Shown piece by piece: positions 11,233 to 22,942 of a stretch of 64,000 nucleotides of DNA (position 1 is its first letter; the number at the start of each line of letters is the position of its first letter). The position numbers were made by a program, and so were the translations under genes. The DNA lies in assembly GCA_024195265.1 (NCBI GenBank), contig JAJLRJ010000005.1, forward strand, positions 40,883,280 through 40,947,279. Direction: 5' to 3'. The stretch comes from Dendrophyllia cribrosa. Its lineage: Eukaryota; Cnidaria; Anthozoa; Scleractinia; Dendrophylliidae. The notes below the pieces were generated by a model, which was not told where the DNA came from, did not search any database, and saw nothing but the letters and a program-made list of their open reading frames with translations.

Positions 11233-11395
11233 AGAATGAGGTTTTCCGATATTTCGGACAGTCAAGCTGTCCTTCTTCAGGGGATTTAATGAAGATACGG
11301 AAAGTCGTTAAAATATTGTAACGACTTTCGTATCTCCATTAAATCCCCTGAAGAAGGACAGCTTGACTGTCCGAAATATCGGAAAACCTCATTCT
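11233..11395. mobile_element. Foldback of a retroelement 3' end (two ~75-base arms)
   Basis: The arms are almost identical inverted copies beginning AGAATGAGGTTTTCCGATAT around a centre of about 10 bases. The right arm reads CTGAAGAAGGACAGCTTGAC then TCCGAAATATCGG, resembling 3' ends of Penelope-like elements, so this looks like a head-to-head duplication of such an end. Confidence 0.65.
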
Positions 11396-11507
11396 CTTGT
11401 TGTATATTTTTTCTTCACTGTTTTTCCTCATTATAGTTGTTATCTAGTTCCCAGATCCCTTTGTTACAGCATGTAGTTGCTCCATTTACGCTGTGCATTT
11501 CATTTAG

Positions 11508-11805
11508 TTAACGGGGGTGAACCTTACCTACAGTTTTAGAGTCGTTGCTAGAGACACTGTTTCGTGGTTAGCGTCAGCCTCACAACTATGAAACTGAATA
11601 CAAGACATAACTAAATTGACACTGCACGTGAGCAACTAATGCCAGTCCCCAACCGCACGTAAGGATGAAAAAAAGCAAAAAACGCGAAGGAAAAGAGATA
11701 AAAATTCCAATTTTTTAAAGCAATTTATAAGCAGTTCGACTTTCTTTAAGACCTGTAGCATGTAATTACCGTTTAGACGAAAAAAGGAAAGCTATTAAAG
11801 AAAAT
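11508..11805 (+). repeat. Dispersed repeat, copy 1 (copy 2 at 55325-55660)
   Basis: Shares GGGTGAACCTTAMCTACAGT, AGAGTCGTTGCTAG, GCCAGTCCC and CCGTTTAGACGAAAAAAGGA in order and orientation with 55325-55660, 44 kb away. The 55 kb copy begins directly after a 21-base G run. No ORF. Confidence 0.7.
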
Positions 11806-11983
11806 ATATGTACATATTGATGACGTCATATCTTTTCTTTTTCGCTAACGTGAACTTTAACAAATCCACGCTAAAGATTTTTTATGAGGATGTTCTTTAA
11901 CCGTTCAAATTGGTTTTATTAGGAAAAATGTAAGATGTTTGAGTTTTAAGAATGTTTATGTTCTGGTCACGTGACTTACCAAA

Positions 11984-12163
11984 TATCAGAAAACGGCAAA
12001 CTGATCCTTACGGCAAGGCGATGAAGGAGTAAACAAAAGAAAAAAACGAAATATATATATTCAAACAAATTTGCAAATTTTTTTGAATATATGTATTTTG
12101 TTTTATTATTTTGTTTACTCTTTCATCGCCTTGCCGTAAGGATCAGTTTGCCGTTTTTTGATT
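11984..12163. mobile_element. Foldback MITE with AT-rich centre
   Basis: Outer arms read AAACGGCAAACTGATCCTTA and its reverse complement, continuing through CGGCAAGGCGATGAA. The centre is a second AT-rich palindrome around 12070. A lone arm of the family occurs at 36702-36730 beside the Mab-21/E2 promoter region. Confidence 0.75.
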
Positions 12164-13435
12164 TTCTACAAGTAATTATTGTACTGATCCAGGTCTACAA
12201 CTGGGAGATCCGGCACCACTCAACGGTTTGTCGCTGTGGCCTTGCTGGTATTTTATATCTAACCAAACATGGTTGTGACTTTAAAATTTGATGGAACCAT
12301 TAACAGCCGAGGAAGTTAAGAAACCCATTATATGACGCTTGGAACTCTTCCATAGCAACCACCTTAACGCTTGTTTAAGCTTCTCCCAACTTAACACAAG
12401 AACTGATTAGGAGACAACGCTGTAGACGATCCCAAAGCGCTTTTTTAATGTTAAACTATTTTTCGAACCTCATAATACAAAAATAAGACATTACCTTTTT
12501 CACTCGTTCAAGTCATCACCAATAGCACAACAGTTATCTTTAAATAATGTTAGAATTTGTGTTTAATCCTATCTGTTTATTAAGGATAAGACAATTTTAC
12601 TTCAGTATTTAGTTGTGCTAAATTTTAAACTGTAAATATGAAAATGAACCGGCGGTAAGCTTACACAGCAATTAGACCAATATATCGGAAACAAAGACAG
12701 GTTTCTACACCTTGATGAGCCCAATTTACACGTGGGCGGTGGTGTCATTCAAATGAAGGTTTACTTGCTGAACTGTTGGTCGCTTATTTTGTTGGAGAAG
12801 GTTCCAAGTAGAATGGCAAAAGGCTAGATATTGTAAAATAGTACTGAACAAAGAATCCTGAACGTTACCCATATCAGAGTGATTTTTATTAAACCGTGAA
12901 ATAGTTACTAAGCTACTAGTAGGCACTATTAGACACTTATTCCATTGTTTTATTTTGTTTAGTTTTTACTAATTTTGATTAATTGCAAGATACTGTTTCA
13001 CGGTCTAAGTAAAATCACTCTAGAAGATTACGTGTGAACATTATCACGGTGGTCATTTTAAAACTATTATCATTAAAAATTCAGCGATAATTGTATGTTT
13101 GTATATTCAACCCCACTTTCCCCCAGGACTGAAATCAAATCCCTTTCCGGGCTATACCATGCGCAATTTAGGGGTAACACTTATTCTTTTGTTAAAACAA
13201 TAGAATATTAGAACACAAAAGAACGAACAATAGAATACCATAGAATATATTAGAATACATAATTTTACCTAATACAATGGAGTTGTACAATGTACAATGG
13301 AGCTGGCACCCTAAGTCGGGCATCGTATGCTCCGGGCTTTTCAGAACTGACCATGCATGAATGGATGCACGTGATCAATTTGACGTCTTTGATAGGTTCA
13401 TGTGCTTATGAATTATTAATGAGTTTTTGAAGTTG
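12164..13435. other. Spacer without recognisable gene
   Basis: AT-rich. The only notable item is a cluster of AGAATA-type short repeats at 13190-13265. Confidence 0.4.
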
Positions 13436-13513
13436 TAACAAAATTGTCATCATCGTGGCCTGACAGGGACACCAAACTCAAACCGATCACTTTCCTTTTC
13501 AGTCATGTCACCG
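13436..13513 (-). pseudogene. Relic of a Mab-21-family gene
   Basis: This 78-base stretch is strongly similar to 35919-35994 inside the Mab-21 gene: ACCAAACTCAAACCGAT and ACTTTCCTTTTC match on the plus strand. A one-base length difference near 13464 breaks the frame. The matching part of the 35 kb gene covers the nucleotidyltransferase motif region (GDMTEKESNRFEFGVPV). No homology continues on either side, so it is a broken duplicate. Confidence 0.7.
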
Positions 13514-13575
13514 GATTTCTATGACAACTTCACTGCTGCGATGTCATGGCATAGGCGGATCCAGGATATTTTTAT

Positions 13576-13600
13576 GGGGGGGGGGGGGGGGGGGGGGGGG
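13576..13600 (+). repeat. 25-base G homopolymer
   Basis: Uninterrupted G run; similar runs of 16-29 bases recur through the window. Confidence 0.9.
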
Positions 13601-14239
13601 TGGCTACGGGTATATGCCTAAGTCTATAATTTTTTGAGCTATTTTGAAAAAAATAGCTCATTAGCAGGCGCAAAGGTTGGTTTGTGATGTTAGTATGTTT
13701 GTTACTTTGTTTGTTTGTTTGTTTGTTTGTATGTATGTCTTGGGTTATGTCACACCAATCAGATTGCCTCTAGTATGTACACCGTGTACTATGTCAGCCA
13801 ATCAAATTTTCGCTTCTAAAATGGTATTACTGAAGGTCAAAGAAGGGCACTTGACATGAATTGAAAATCAGCCATCTTGAATCTCCGCGATTGTTGCCGC
13901 AAACACTAAAAGTGTAAAGTTTTGAAAATTTGTTGCTTGGGAACTGTTCTCTAATCCCGACTGGCTTGCTAACCTGGCAATATCAAGGACATTTATTCGG
14001 AAATACCGCCTATAATGTGCCCTATGCATGAATGGTAGAATGGTCTGCGGGGGATGAGACGTCCAAAAAATGTGGACTGCGGTTACGTTCATAGGTGAGC
14101 TTATACTGAAGTATGAGTATAGTTTTATTGCAAAAACGGCAAGCCGATTTCAAATAATATGATGCGGAACATGAATTGTATGTTTCAAGCCTGGGTTTCA
14201 AGAGATTACTATTTAAAATTGGATTTTTTTTTGTCAGAC
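13601..14239. other. Spacer with GTTT microsatellite
   Basis: A short (TTTG)n array lies at 13703-13730. No gene recognised; overlapping short frames at 13868-14327 show no family motif. Confidence 0.4.
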
Positions 14240-15180
14240 ACGCTGTCTGCACGTGAAAATGTTGAACTTTGTCCTTATAGAAACTTGTCCGTGATGCATG
14301 GAGTTCAACAGAGAAAATGTAATGCAATTAATCTACAATTTACAGTATGTAAAACGTTTATCTTTCTTTGAATTAATGTGAGCTGATGTGTAGGTTATTA
14401 ATTGTATGCCTCAAGCGATTACATTATAAGCGAGAAGCGACTGTATTTTGTATGAGCAGTCACGTTGAGTGCACGTGCAAATATTGAACTTTGTCCTTAT
14501 AGAAACTGGTACGTGATGAAATTCAACATGTTTTCGAGAAAACGTAATGTAATTAATTTATATGGTGCGTTAAAAAACGCCTGTTTAAAAAATATTAGTT
14601 GCAATTTACTAGGAAACAAGCAAAATTCATTTTGGATGCGCTAAGTTTCTGCTGGTCGACATTACAGGAAAAAGGTGTTTGGTTCCAAATGTTAACCTCA
14701 ACAATGTTCATGTAAGTAATTCAATTAGCTTGTGGTTTTGAGTCGAAAACAATTTAATCTAATTAGTTCTGTTTCTATTTGCACGACTTTTTTGTGGAGA
14801 ATAAAAACAGTTGTTTAAATAATATTAGTTCCAATTTACTAGGAGAATACTTATATTCATTTTTCATGCGTTTAGTTTCTGTGAAAGACTTTTCTGGTTG
14901 ACATTACAGAAACAGGTGGTTCAAAGAATTTTCGTGTCACTAATTTAATTAGCTTGTGGTTTGGAGTTGAAAACAATTTAATTTAATTAGTTTGCGTCTT
15001 CCAGGCCAAAGGAACCTTTTCCACGTGTCTTTTGTGAATAATAAAAGAAACCTTTAAAAAAAGACTAGATACAAATTTCCAGGAAATAATAAGCCTTCAA
15101 TTTGGATGCATCAAATTTATGTGCAGGACTTTTCTGGTTGACATTTAATTTAATACACTCATTACTGAAACAAGTTGCTC
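14240..15180 (+). repeat. Degenerate tandem repeat, ~225-240-base period
   Basis: Successive blocks recur in order: TTGAACTTTGTCCTTATAGA at 14263 and 14488; CAATTTACTAGGA at 14604 and 14831; TTAGCTTGTGGTTT at 14726 and 14949; ACTTTTCTGGTTGACATT at 14888 and 15128. Units have diverged by many substitutions and indels. Non-coding. Confidence 0.6.
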
Positions 15181-15479
15181 ATTTCACTGGGACCGTAGTT
15201 TCGTCAAAAAATAACTCCGGAAATCCCGTGAAAAAAAGCTAGCCGAGAAACGAGAAACGGGACCCAGTTGGTTATCTCGGTATTTTTTTTGGTAGTGGGC
15301 GGGCCGGAGGATTTGAAAAACGTATATCTGCAAGCGGTTATTTGTGCGAGTTAACTTCCGCTGTTTTGTTACTTTCACCATTTCATATCATTTAGGTAAT
15401 TTTCAAAATAGCTCATGCACGCAATGCGTGCCTATGTTCTTCATTGTTGCAATTAAAAAGAAAACTATTAAAACCGATG

Positions 15480-16032
15480 CAGGGGTTTCATTAAGATATT
15501 AAGATTTTGAACAGGAGGACAGTGAGCTTGAGCAGGTGGGCACATAATTGGAAGGGCCGAAGGCTCTTCCCCTCAGCTCTAGGGGTGTCCGGGGGCATAC
15601 CTCCCCGGGAAAATTTTTAAATTTTATTCTCCCGGAGATGATTTTCCTGCATTTTGAAGCACGAACTTAAGCATCTCACTGTTACTTTAAACATTGTATT
15701 TTGTTTGTTTAATCAACTGTAGTTGCAACTCAGTGACATCATGCAGAACATAATGCAGAGCACTAAGCTAGCAATGCATTGTGGGGCGATTTTAGTTGTT
15801 TGTCACGTTTCTTCTCTACAGGCAGCAAAAGGAGGTAATTAATGAATAACTTCGTTGTTTTTTTAAGTTGAAATATGCGTTATTTTTTAGAGCACACATC
15901 AAAAAGGTCAAGTTAGTAAATTAATTAACTTGTTGGCGAAAAAAATAAGTTTTAGATGTTCAAAGCAGCCGGGCAAAATCGTGTTCACAGCCGGTCAATT
16001 TGCACGTTGCCCGGCCCTTAATGAAACCCCTG
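15480..16032. mobile_element. hAT-like non-autonomous element (6-base target duplication CCGATG)
   Basis: The left end is CAGGGGTTTCATTAA, the right end its reverse complement TTAATGAAACCCCTG. Both flanks carry CCGATG (15474-15479, 16033-16038), a perfect 6-base target duplication. The interior has GGGCCGAAGGCTCT-type GC-rich blocks as in the 17.1 kb element. No transposase frame remains. Confidence 0.8.
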
Positions 16033-16429
16033 CCGATGGTCAGATCCTGTGGAACTCTTTCAATTAAGGGGTAAAACTCATCTTGTTAATGGAATTCTTT
16101 AGGGCTGAACGGATGTTTTAAGGAATTCTGGAGGGATAAACACTTTTCTTACAAAATTCTTCAGGGGTAAGCACATTTTTCATAGAATTCTTGAGGAGTA
16201 AACCCGTTTCTAAGTCTTTTGGGTGATAATTTAATTTTCATTTCATTTCAATGGAATTCGTCAGGGGTATAAAGAAGGAAAGCCTAGGCCTCAACCGGTG
16301 GGTGGGGGTATATAAATGCAAATATCCCATTGACACTATTTCATTTTCAGATCCCTTTCGAAGTTCGGATTGCACGATAGTCAGCAGAGGGTGAAGTGAA
16401 TACTTTCTACGATTTCGCATATGACAAAT

Positions 16430-16860
16430 GTAGTGGATACTGATAACTTGTTGTTAATATAAATCTAGACCACGACTATCGACGGGCAGGTGGTGTCTGC
16501 AAACTGGTTATGTTTATAGCTTTCTGCAATCAAAGTCTATAATAGTCATGCGAATATGACCTTATAGAGAAACTATGTAGCTGACGGTCATAAGACTTTC
16601 GTTTCAGAACAGCCAATCCGATTGCTACAAGTATTATACCTAGAGGACTTAGACAAATATATCGCTACATACGAGTTTATCTTTTGCACAGGTCACAATC
16701 TGACGTGATACACTCAATCATCGACGGTCGTTTTCCAGTCGCATTCGATCGACGTCTATGAAATGACAACACTTGACCTCTTTTTTTTTAAAAAAGAATA
16801 TATTTTACCAGACAACCGCTCCGGAACTGCGTTACAAGTCTTACAAACATCTGTGTTGTT
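16430..16860 (+). repeat. Dispersed repeat, copy 2 of 3
   Basis: Bases 16430-16545 match 20322-20435 (GATAACTTGTTRTTAATATA, ATCGACGGGCAGGTGG) and 16546-16860 match 8846-9130 and 20436-20590. The contiguous pair at 16.4 and 20.3 kb shows the two parts form one longer repeat unit. Confidence 0.65.
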
Positions 16861-17142
16861 GGTCACTTGAGCTCAGCTGACTGAATACATTTGAAACAGT
16901 ACAGTCAAACGCCGCTTTATGGACACTCGCGGAACTGGACGAATTTTGAACGGCTAAGTGTGTAAGTTTCCGTGTAAACACCACTGCAATCTGTAACAGA
17001 ATTTGCACGGATCCATGTAAACACGTGGTCTAGGAACAAAATTCGTCCGTGCAAAAATTTGTCCGGACCCGTGTAAACGGGGCCTAAGTCGTCTGTTTCA
17101 TGAGTCTAGGATCCCTGTGACATGACAACCGTTCTCGAAATA
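16861..17142. other. Spacer containing a 'GTTTACACGG'-type repeat and a MITE terminus
   Basis: Bases 16940-17085 have repeated short inverted GTGTAAAC motifs typical of a small cnidarian MITE. Bases 17091-17142 are the left part of the MITE terminus seen whole at 7440-7505. Confidence 0.4.
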
Positions 17143-18178
17143 CAGGGACCGCGGAGTAAGTTTTAGATTGCGGGGGCACTATCCCGAGCGCCGAAGGCGC
17201 GAGTTTTCTAGGGGGTTCCGGGGCCATGCTCCCCCAGATAATTTTGAAAATTTGAGCTTCCAGAATCGCTAGAAATGCATTTAAAATTGATACTGATCGT
17301 AAAAAAATGGTGGTGAATTTATATAAGGTGAAGTGGGTTATAAACATTAGAAGCTCAACTTTTTTATGTTGAATCAGTCAAGTGAGGTTAGGGTTTGAGT
17401 CAAAAGTAGTGCTCGTTGTTTTTATTAAGCAGTGATACGCTATAAACAACTGAACATGAACATGTTAAAAGACTTAAAACAGCAACAGTACTGAACAAGT
17501 AACGATGAAATCAAAACCAGTCTGTAAAAACCCCACAGATAACGGTAAAGGATCTTGCACTGTGAAAGTACCAAAATTTCTTTTCCTGTTTTCATTTCTT
17601 GCTATAAACTCGTTTGCCACATCCACAAGTCGTAAGTTATCGGTACGGGTCTTGTGAGTGTTTAGCAAGGTCACGTGATTGAAGCGCTTTTGCGACAACT
17701 TTCCTCTAAGCCAGGATTTTATTCGCCTTGCTGTTGAAAACGAACGTTCGCCAGAAGCACCTCATTGGACTGGGAATTCTACGCGACGATACTGCTACAG
17801 AGATGCTACTCCTACTAATGTTCGTTGTAAGGAAATGAAAGGAACTATTGAAGTCACGTAAGCATACATGGCACATTTCCGAATGGTACTACAAAAATGT
17901 AACTTCTTTCATTAGTCTTGTTTGTCTAAGATTTTGGATGTTTATTTAGCTAATTGAATTACATGGGTCCGCCGCAAAGCAAAACAAAGCTGTTTTGCGT
18001 AGAATAAACGTTTTACAAAGCGTAAAACAAAACCACAAAAAAAAACAAGTGAGTTTTCTTCTCTAAACTTTCTCTCTTTAAATTTTTATAAGGACTTTTT
18101 ACAATTGCGGCAAAATTATTGGGGGGGGGGGGGGGGGGGGGCACGTGCCCGGCACCCCCAGCTCCGCGGTCCCGCCTG
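17143..18178. mobile_element. hAT-type transposon remnant splitting an older MITE end
   Basis: The left terminus CAGGGACCGCGGAG and right terminus CTCCGCGGTCCCGCCTG are imperfect inverted repeats. (G)AAATA flanks both sides, and the empty site exists intact at 7470-7505 (CTCGAAATAGCTG), which proves insertion. The interior contains a minus-strand hAT transposase C-terminus at 17474-17698. A 21-base G run lies at 18121-18141 near the right end. Confidence 0.8.
17474..17698 (-). pseudogene. hAT transposase C-terminal remnant
   Basis: The minus-strand frame reads QKRFNHVTLLNTHKTRTDNL then VDVANEFIARNENRKRNFGTF. This resembles the last helix region of ZMYM1-like/hAT dimerisation domains, where an R-F/L-N-x-L-x(2)-L-x-H-K core is followed by VANEF and FGxF. 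The rest of the transposase is missing. Family recognition is from memory of the motif style. Confidence 0.6.
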
Positions 18179-18250
18179 AAATAGCTGTATACATGTAGTA
18201 TTCCTTTCTGTCCGTTTTTGCCGTCCACACGTAAACGATCAATTTTCGTA

Positions 18251-18918
18251 ATGCATGGTTCAATTCCTACAGTTACCATCCCCCCCGGGCACACCCCCGG
18301 GGATTTGCCATTTTTTTCTTCACTTGGCGTCCTATTCCCCACCCCCGGGCACAAAGAAAGAGGTAATTCCCCACCCCCGGGACACTCAACAGCAAGCTGC
18401 ACCGTTTCTCAAGAAGACAGAAATATTTAATATATAAATCCACCGAACAGTTTACAAAATAGACATGGACTGGACTAGACTCGTATGGCTACAAAGATCA
18501 GGAAGCAGCTCTCCCATGATTGCTCGCGTTTCTTTGGCTTTCATCGCTCCTCTCTTGCGGTTGTTTCGTGTACTGAGGATGTGTTCTTCCCATCACTTCA
18601 CAACATCCACTGACAGGCAACACTCCTTCAAATACAGGCTTAACTTTGCCAAATTGTTTTCTTCTAGCCAATTACTAACAAATTGTAAGGATTTCCCAGC
18701 AAAGAAGTCCGTTTGTTGAGTCATGTCGTCTGCCATGTGCTTCGACGAAATTCTCGCCCCACAATTCCTTGCGCACCTAGATTATCCCCACCCCTTACCC
18801 CCGGGACAAGACTACTTGCAAAGTCCCCACCCCCGGGCCACAAGGGCCGACTTTGTCCCGGGGGTTGCCCGGGGGGGGGGGGGGGGGGGATGGTAACTGT
18901 AGGAATTGAACCATGCAT
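18251..18918. mobile_element. Terminal-inverted-repeat element with CCCCCGGG subterminal repeats
   Basis: About 40-base, almost perfect terminal inverted repeats start ATGCATGGTTCAATTCCTAC. Inside both ends are several CCCCACCCCCGGG-type motifs (18285, 18340, 18375, 18785, 18830) that look like subterminal binding sites. The interior minus strand (about 18718 down to 18590) reads like protein (DFFAGKSLQFVSNWLEENN) before a stop, so a coding sequence once existed. It lies 73 bases from the hAT-type remnant. Confidence 0.75.
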
Positions 18919-19589
18919 AAATCTCCACTTTTGACAATGTTTTGGAAAATCTCCAGTAGCCCTAACTGAAAACGTGGTCAAATGGAACAAATTCATTGCG
19001 TGTGGTGCCCTAAACAATGTCTCCACAGGAAGCAACTTGAGCTCAGCCCGATGGAATAGAGTTTACACTCAAATCATATGATCTGCACACAGTTGTTTAT
19101 CCAAAACAGCATTTGGTTATTTATATGCCCTGACACGATTTTTACAGAAAATACTCCATTAAACGTATCAATTTATTCAGTGTATTTTGACTCAATTTTC
19201 ACGTCCTTTTCTTGGCCATCCGAGTAAAATCCTCGAAATGGAACACGAGACTTTCATTGCGTGACGAGATGAAATCCGAAGAGTGTCTGCAAAGGCTTTA
19301 GTGTCTGCGTATGATCTAAAAATGATCCGCGAGCCGGTTTCAGCGCATTTGATACACCATGTTCTTGATGTGATAAACACAATTGTTTCTATTGAAAACG
19401 GCATTATATTCTTTATTAAATCACACAGTTCTTTCCTAAAATAACCCGTCGAAAGCCTGTCGAACACATCGCTTTATTTCTTCAGTGAGGCCAGTTTTTA
19501 ACTTCCTAAATTTCCGAGAAACGTGGACGAGACTTCCCCGAATTATTTTCTGAATGTCGAAGTGAAAGCGGAAAAGTACAAAATTTCGT
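18919..19589. other. Spacer
   Basis: A 91-codon minus frame at 19192-19467 has no recognisable motif; not called. Confidence 0.4.
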
Positions 19590-20030
19590 TTAGAAACTTA
19601 ATGATGTAGGAACACATACACTGCAAAGAACTGATAGTTCTATTCCTTACGTCGAAACGTTGTAGTAAAGATTGAGTGTAGGATCATTACTGACTTTACT
19701 CGATGCGAAAATGTCGCGCGCATGGAGTATGATAAAGATAACAATGTCACTGAAATGCAAAACCCCAATTCCACCATCGATACTTAGCAATCGTGAATCT
19801 TAATAAAATTGCAGTCATATGTAATTATGAAAATGTAGAAATTGCAGTCAAATAAAGACTAAGCAAGTACGCAATACACTTCTTCGCAGCTCAAGCGCTT
19901 GCTAGCGAATCACTGCAGTTGACATGATCCCTGGCAAAATCAAGTCCAGCTTGCTAGTCATATATATTATTATAACTAGTAGTAATCATAGATTATAGTG
20001 CGTCTCCTTATCCCGTGGCACCTCGTCTTA
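19590..20030 (+). repeat. Dispersed repeat, copy 2 of the 7720-8310 repeat
   Basis: Same orientation and order of conserved blocks as 7720-8310. Both copies end in AGTGCGTCTCCTTA. Confidence 0.65.
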
Positions 20031-20321
20031 GCCTAGTACCTCAGTTTCATGAATTAATTCAGCCACTGTAGAAAAGGGCTATGACGCGAGATATGTCACG
20101 CAGGCAAAAACGTCGGGCCGTCATCAAACAAATTCACGCTATCGCTATCGTATTACCACATGTATAGCTAAACAAAAAACAAAGGGAGAGTAGATGGTAC
20201 TCATTGTATTGGAGGAAGGGGGAGAGGGGCAGGGGTGGGGGTGAATTTGGCGCTTAAACTCCCCAGCTCCGTTTTATTTGAGCAGGAGGAAGGGAGGGTG
20301 GGGTGAATACTATTTACGATT

Positions 20322-20590
20322 TCGCATATGATAACTTGTTATTAATATAAATCTAGACCACGACGATCGACGGGCAGGTGGGGTCTGCAGACTCGTTATG
20401 TTTATAGCTTTCTGTCGATCAAAGTGTATAATAGTCATGCGAATATGACCTAATAAAGAAACTATGTAGCTGATAGTCATAAGACTTTCATAACAGCCAA
20501 TCGGCTTGCTACAAGTATTAATAGATAAGTATATCATTACATACGAGTTTAGCTTAATCTGACTTGATACTCAATCATCGCGTTGTTGTA
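20322..20590 (+). repeat. Dispersed repeat, copy 3 of 3
   Basis: Matches 16430-16860 from GATAACTTGTTATTAATATA onwards and 8846-9000 in its right half. Shorter than the others. Confidence 0.6.
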
Positions 20591-21588
20591 CAACGTCACG
20601 CAACATCCGGGATCTTAGCAATTTTGAAACCAAAGTGTGGCTTTGTATTTTGCGCGGTTTCACCGTCGAATGTCACGTCAGCTGGGAAAATACTGAGTTT
20701 TGCTGTGTTTACTAAGTGGAGAAAACCGTTTATAATTAAAGTCGTTATTTTCCTGCATTTTTTCGCGGTTTGCTACTCAAGACAGGGATACTAATTAAGG
20801 GACACTCAGAAGCCGCTATAGTGAAAAAAGAAGAGCTTTCAGGGATAAAATCTTGCTTCGAGGATGGGAGCAATGCGGGGAGATGTTTGTAACTTCGGGT
20901 TTCAGAACTGAAGAAGCGGAGATTTAAAGAATTTCCAAGCAGTGGAGGGACTTAAAGGTAAAACAAAATACATTTTTCGATGGGAATTTATGTTGATATC
21001 AATCTGTGATTGACTTTTTCTTTGTGTTCTCGCTAGTTTTGGAGAATTGTTTATAAAACGTGTTCAAATTCAGTCGTTTTGATTTGTTTCATCGAAGACA
21101 GCTCGGCCTTATGGAGATTTGAATAAAAGTTTTCGAGAGAAGATTGTGTTGTCCATTTTTATGCGTTTGTTCATTCATTACATAGGTTGAAAAGCGATTT
21201 TATGTAAACAAAACAAGACTTGGATTTTATAGATCTAAACTTCACTCGCGTTGCTTTATGCAGATATTTAATGTGTATTTTTTACAATTTCGATTTCAAA
21301 ATCAGTTTCTCGGACAAGTTTTGATAAGCAACAGGTGTATTTTATATGGAAATTAGTCGTACTAGTTTCTAGACGGAGAAAAAGTTGTTTTTGTGAACTT
21401 TTGTACGGTCTAAATGTACTGTGCAGACGGTCGCGTAAGTCTGTTCTTGAGAATTGCTAAAATTGAAAAATAACCTGGTCGTCAATTTTAATTCTTGTGC
21501 TTCCGACCTTTCACCTCAGTTAAGTTTATCATCGGCTTTCTGTTCGGAGAGCGACGCTGTTAGGCTCAGCCTATCTATCTATATATTA
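20591..21588. other. Spacer, no gene assigned
   Basis: There are weak donor-like sequences (TTAAAGGTAAAAC near 20954) but no recognisable exon. Confidence 0.35.
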
Positions 21589-22482
21589 CTGTAACTAAAC
21601 TCTATCTAAGACGGACAACGGACACTTTGAAACCGTCAACGGGCACTTGACAAGTACTTTTTTTTAGAATAAAAAATATACTTCAAAACGGAAATGTAGT
21701 TGCCGCGCTGAATAGGGACTTTAAGCAAATCACTACGGAAGACGCTACTACGGCTACCGTGACAAAGGGGACTGGAGAGAGTACGTCCGTGAGCGCTCGA
21801 GGAACAGTGAAATGCGAAGTTGTTTGCGAAATGGTATCGACGGCTAAGAAGTTGAAAGCCTCTCTAAGGTTCTTTTATTTAGGTTTCTGAGAACGGAATG
21901 GCATTTTTCAAAAGCACATGGACCTTATGTTTCGTTGTTGGGAACAAGAGATGATTTCTGAACGAATCTCACAACTTTTGAAATGCCGTACATTTCCTGT
22001 ATTTTGAACCACAATATTTTAAAAGTGTTCAAAGTAGGAATTAAAACGCCTAACTAAATATAATTTTAACTGAAAGTAAATTTAAGCATAAGTAGAATCC
22101 TTTCCCCGCATATATAAGGCATAAAAGCATATTCATTCAACTTCTAAAGCTGGACTTTCAGCGATAAAATCTTAGAACTTGCGAATTTCGCTTCGCTATG
22201 CGGGCCGCTTCAATTTCAATCGCCAAAACTGTTCGTAAATTCGTGATAGAATCACACGTTTTTGGGCGAAAAGTTTGAGAAAAATTACATTGTCATTGAC
22301 TTTTGTAATATTATTTTTGTTCCAGTTTGTAGGTTTCGCTTAAGTCAACGACTTTAAACAGTCTTAAAACAGACATGTATTCATTGTGCATAGGATCAGC
22401 TTTATTATCTTAGAATTACTATACTGGTGTCAGACGGACAGTTGGGGCCGGTCCCGACGGCGTCCGTCTTAGAGAAAGTTGA

Positions 22483-22485
<3 letters not shown>
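21589..22485. mobile_element. Tc1/pogo-type element remnant followed by an AT microsatellite
   Basis: The right end reads CTAAGACGGACGCCGTC on the minus strand inside a TACAGTCAACTTTCT terminus. The left end (21587 onward) is a decayed inverted copy with CTAAGACGGACA. TA is present at both borders. A 41-base (AT)n array follows at 22486-22526. No transposase frame. Confidence 0.5.
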
Positions 22486-22530
<45 letters not shown>

Positions 22531-22942
22531 TTTCGCACCACCCTTCCTGATCACAGGCTAATTGATCTTTCATTTAGACCAATTTTCAAAGGTCCGGCAT
22601 CAGCAATCTCAATTTTAAAAATAAGTCAATTACTAAAAATAAAACCTAAACACGTTCGGGAAGAGTTAGTGTATAACAAAAAAAGATTCGAAATAGTTGG
22701 ATAACGTCTCAATAACGTCTTTTACCTTATGATATATATGATCATATTGCATCTTCATTGCCGCTTAAGATGCTAGCTATACATTATATAAAAAAGTCGT
22801 GCTTAAGTGGCTCCGTTGAATACTGGAATGAAGATTGTTTCTACAGAACGTAAAAGAAAACCAACTTCCCCAATTTCCGAGAATTTTGCTTTGTTTCGTC
22901 AGCATTGATTTTAGAAAAAACATTTGTTGATGATTCCCAGTG

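Noticed and set aside
12091..12291. 66-codon hydrophobic plus-strand frame
   Set aside because: Starts inside the AT-rich centre of a foldback MITE and has no homology I recognise.
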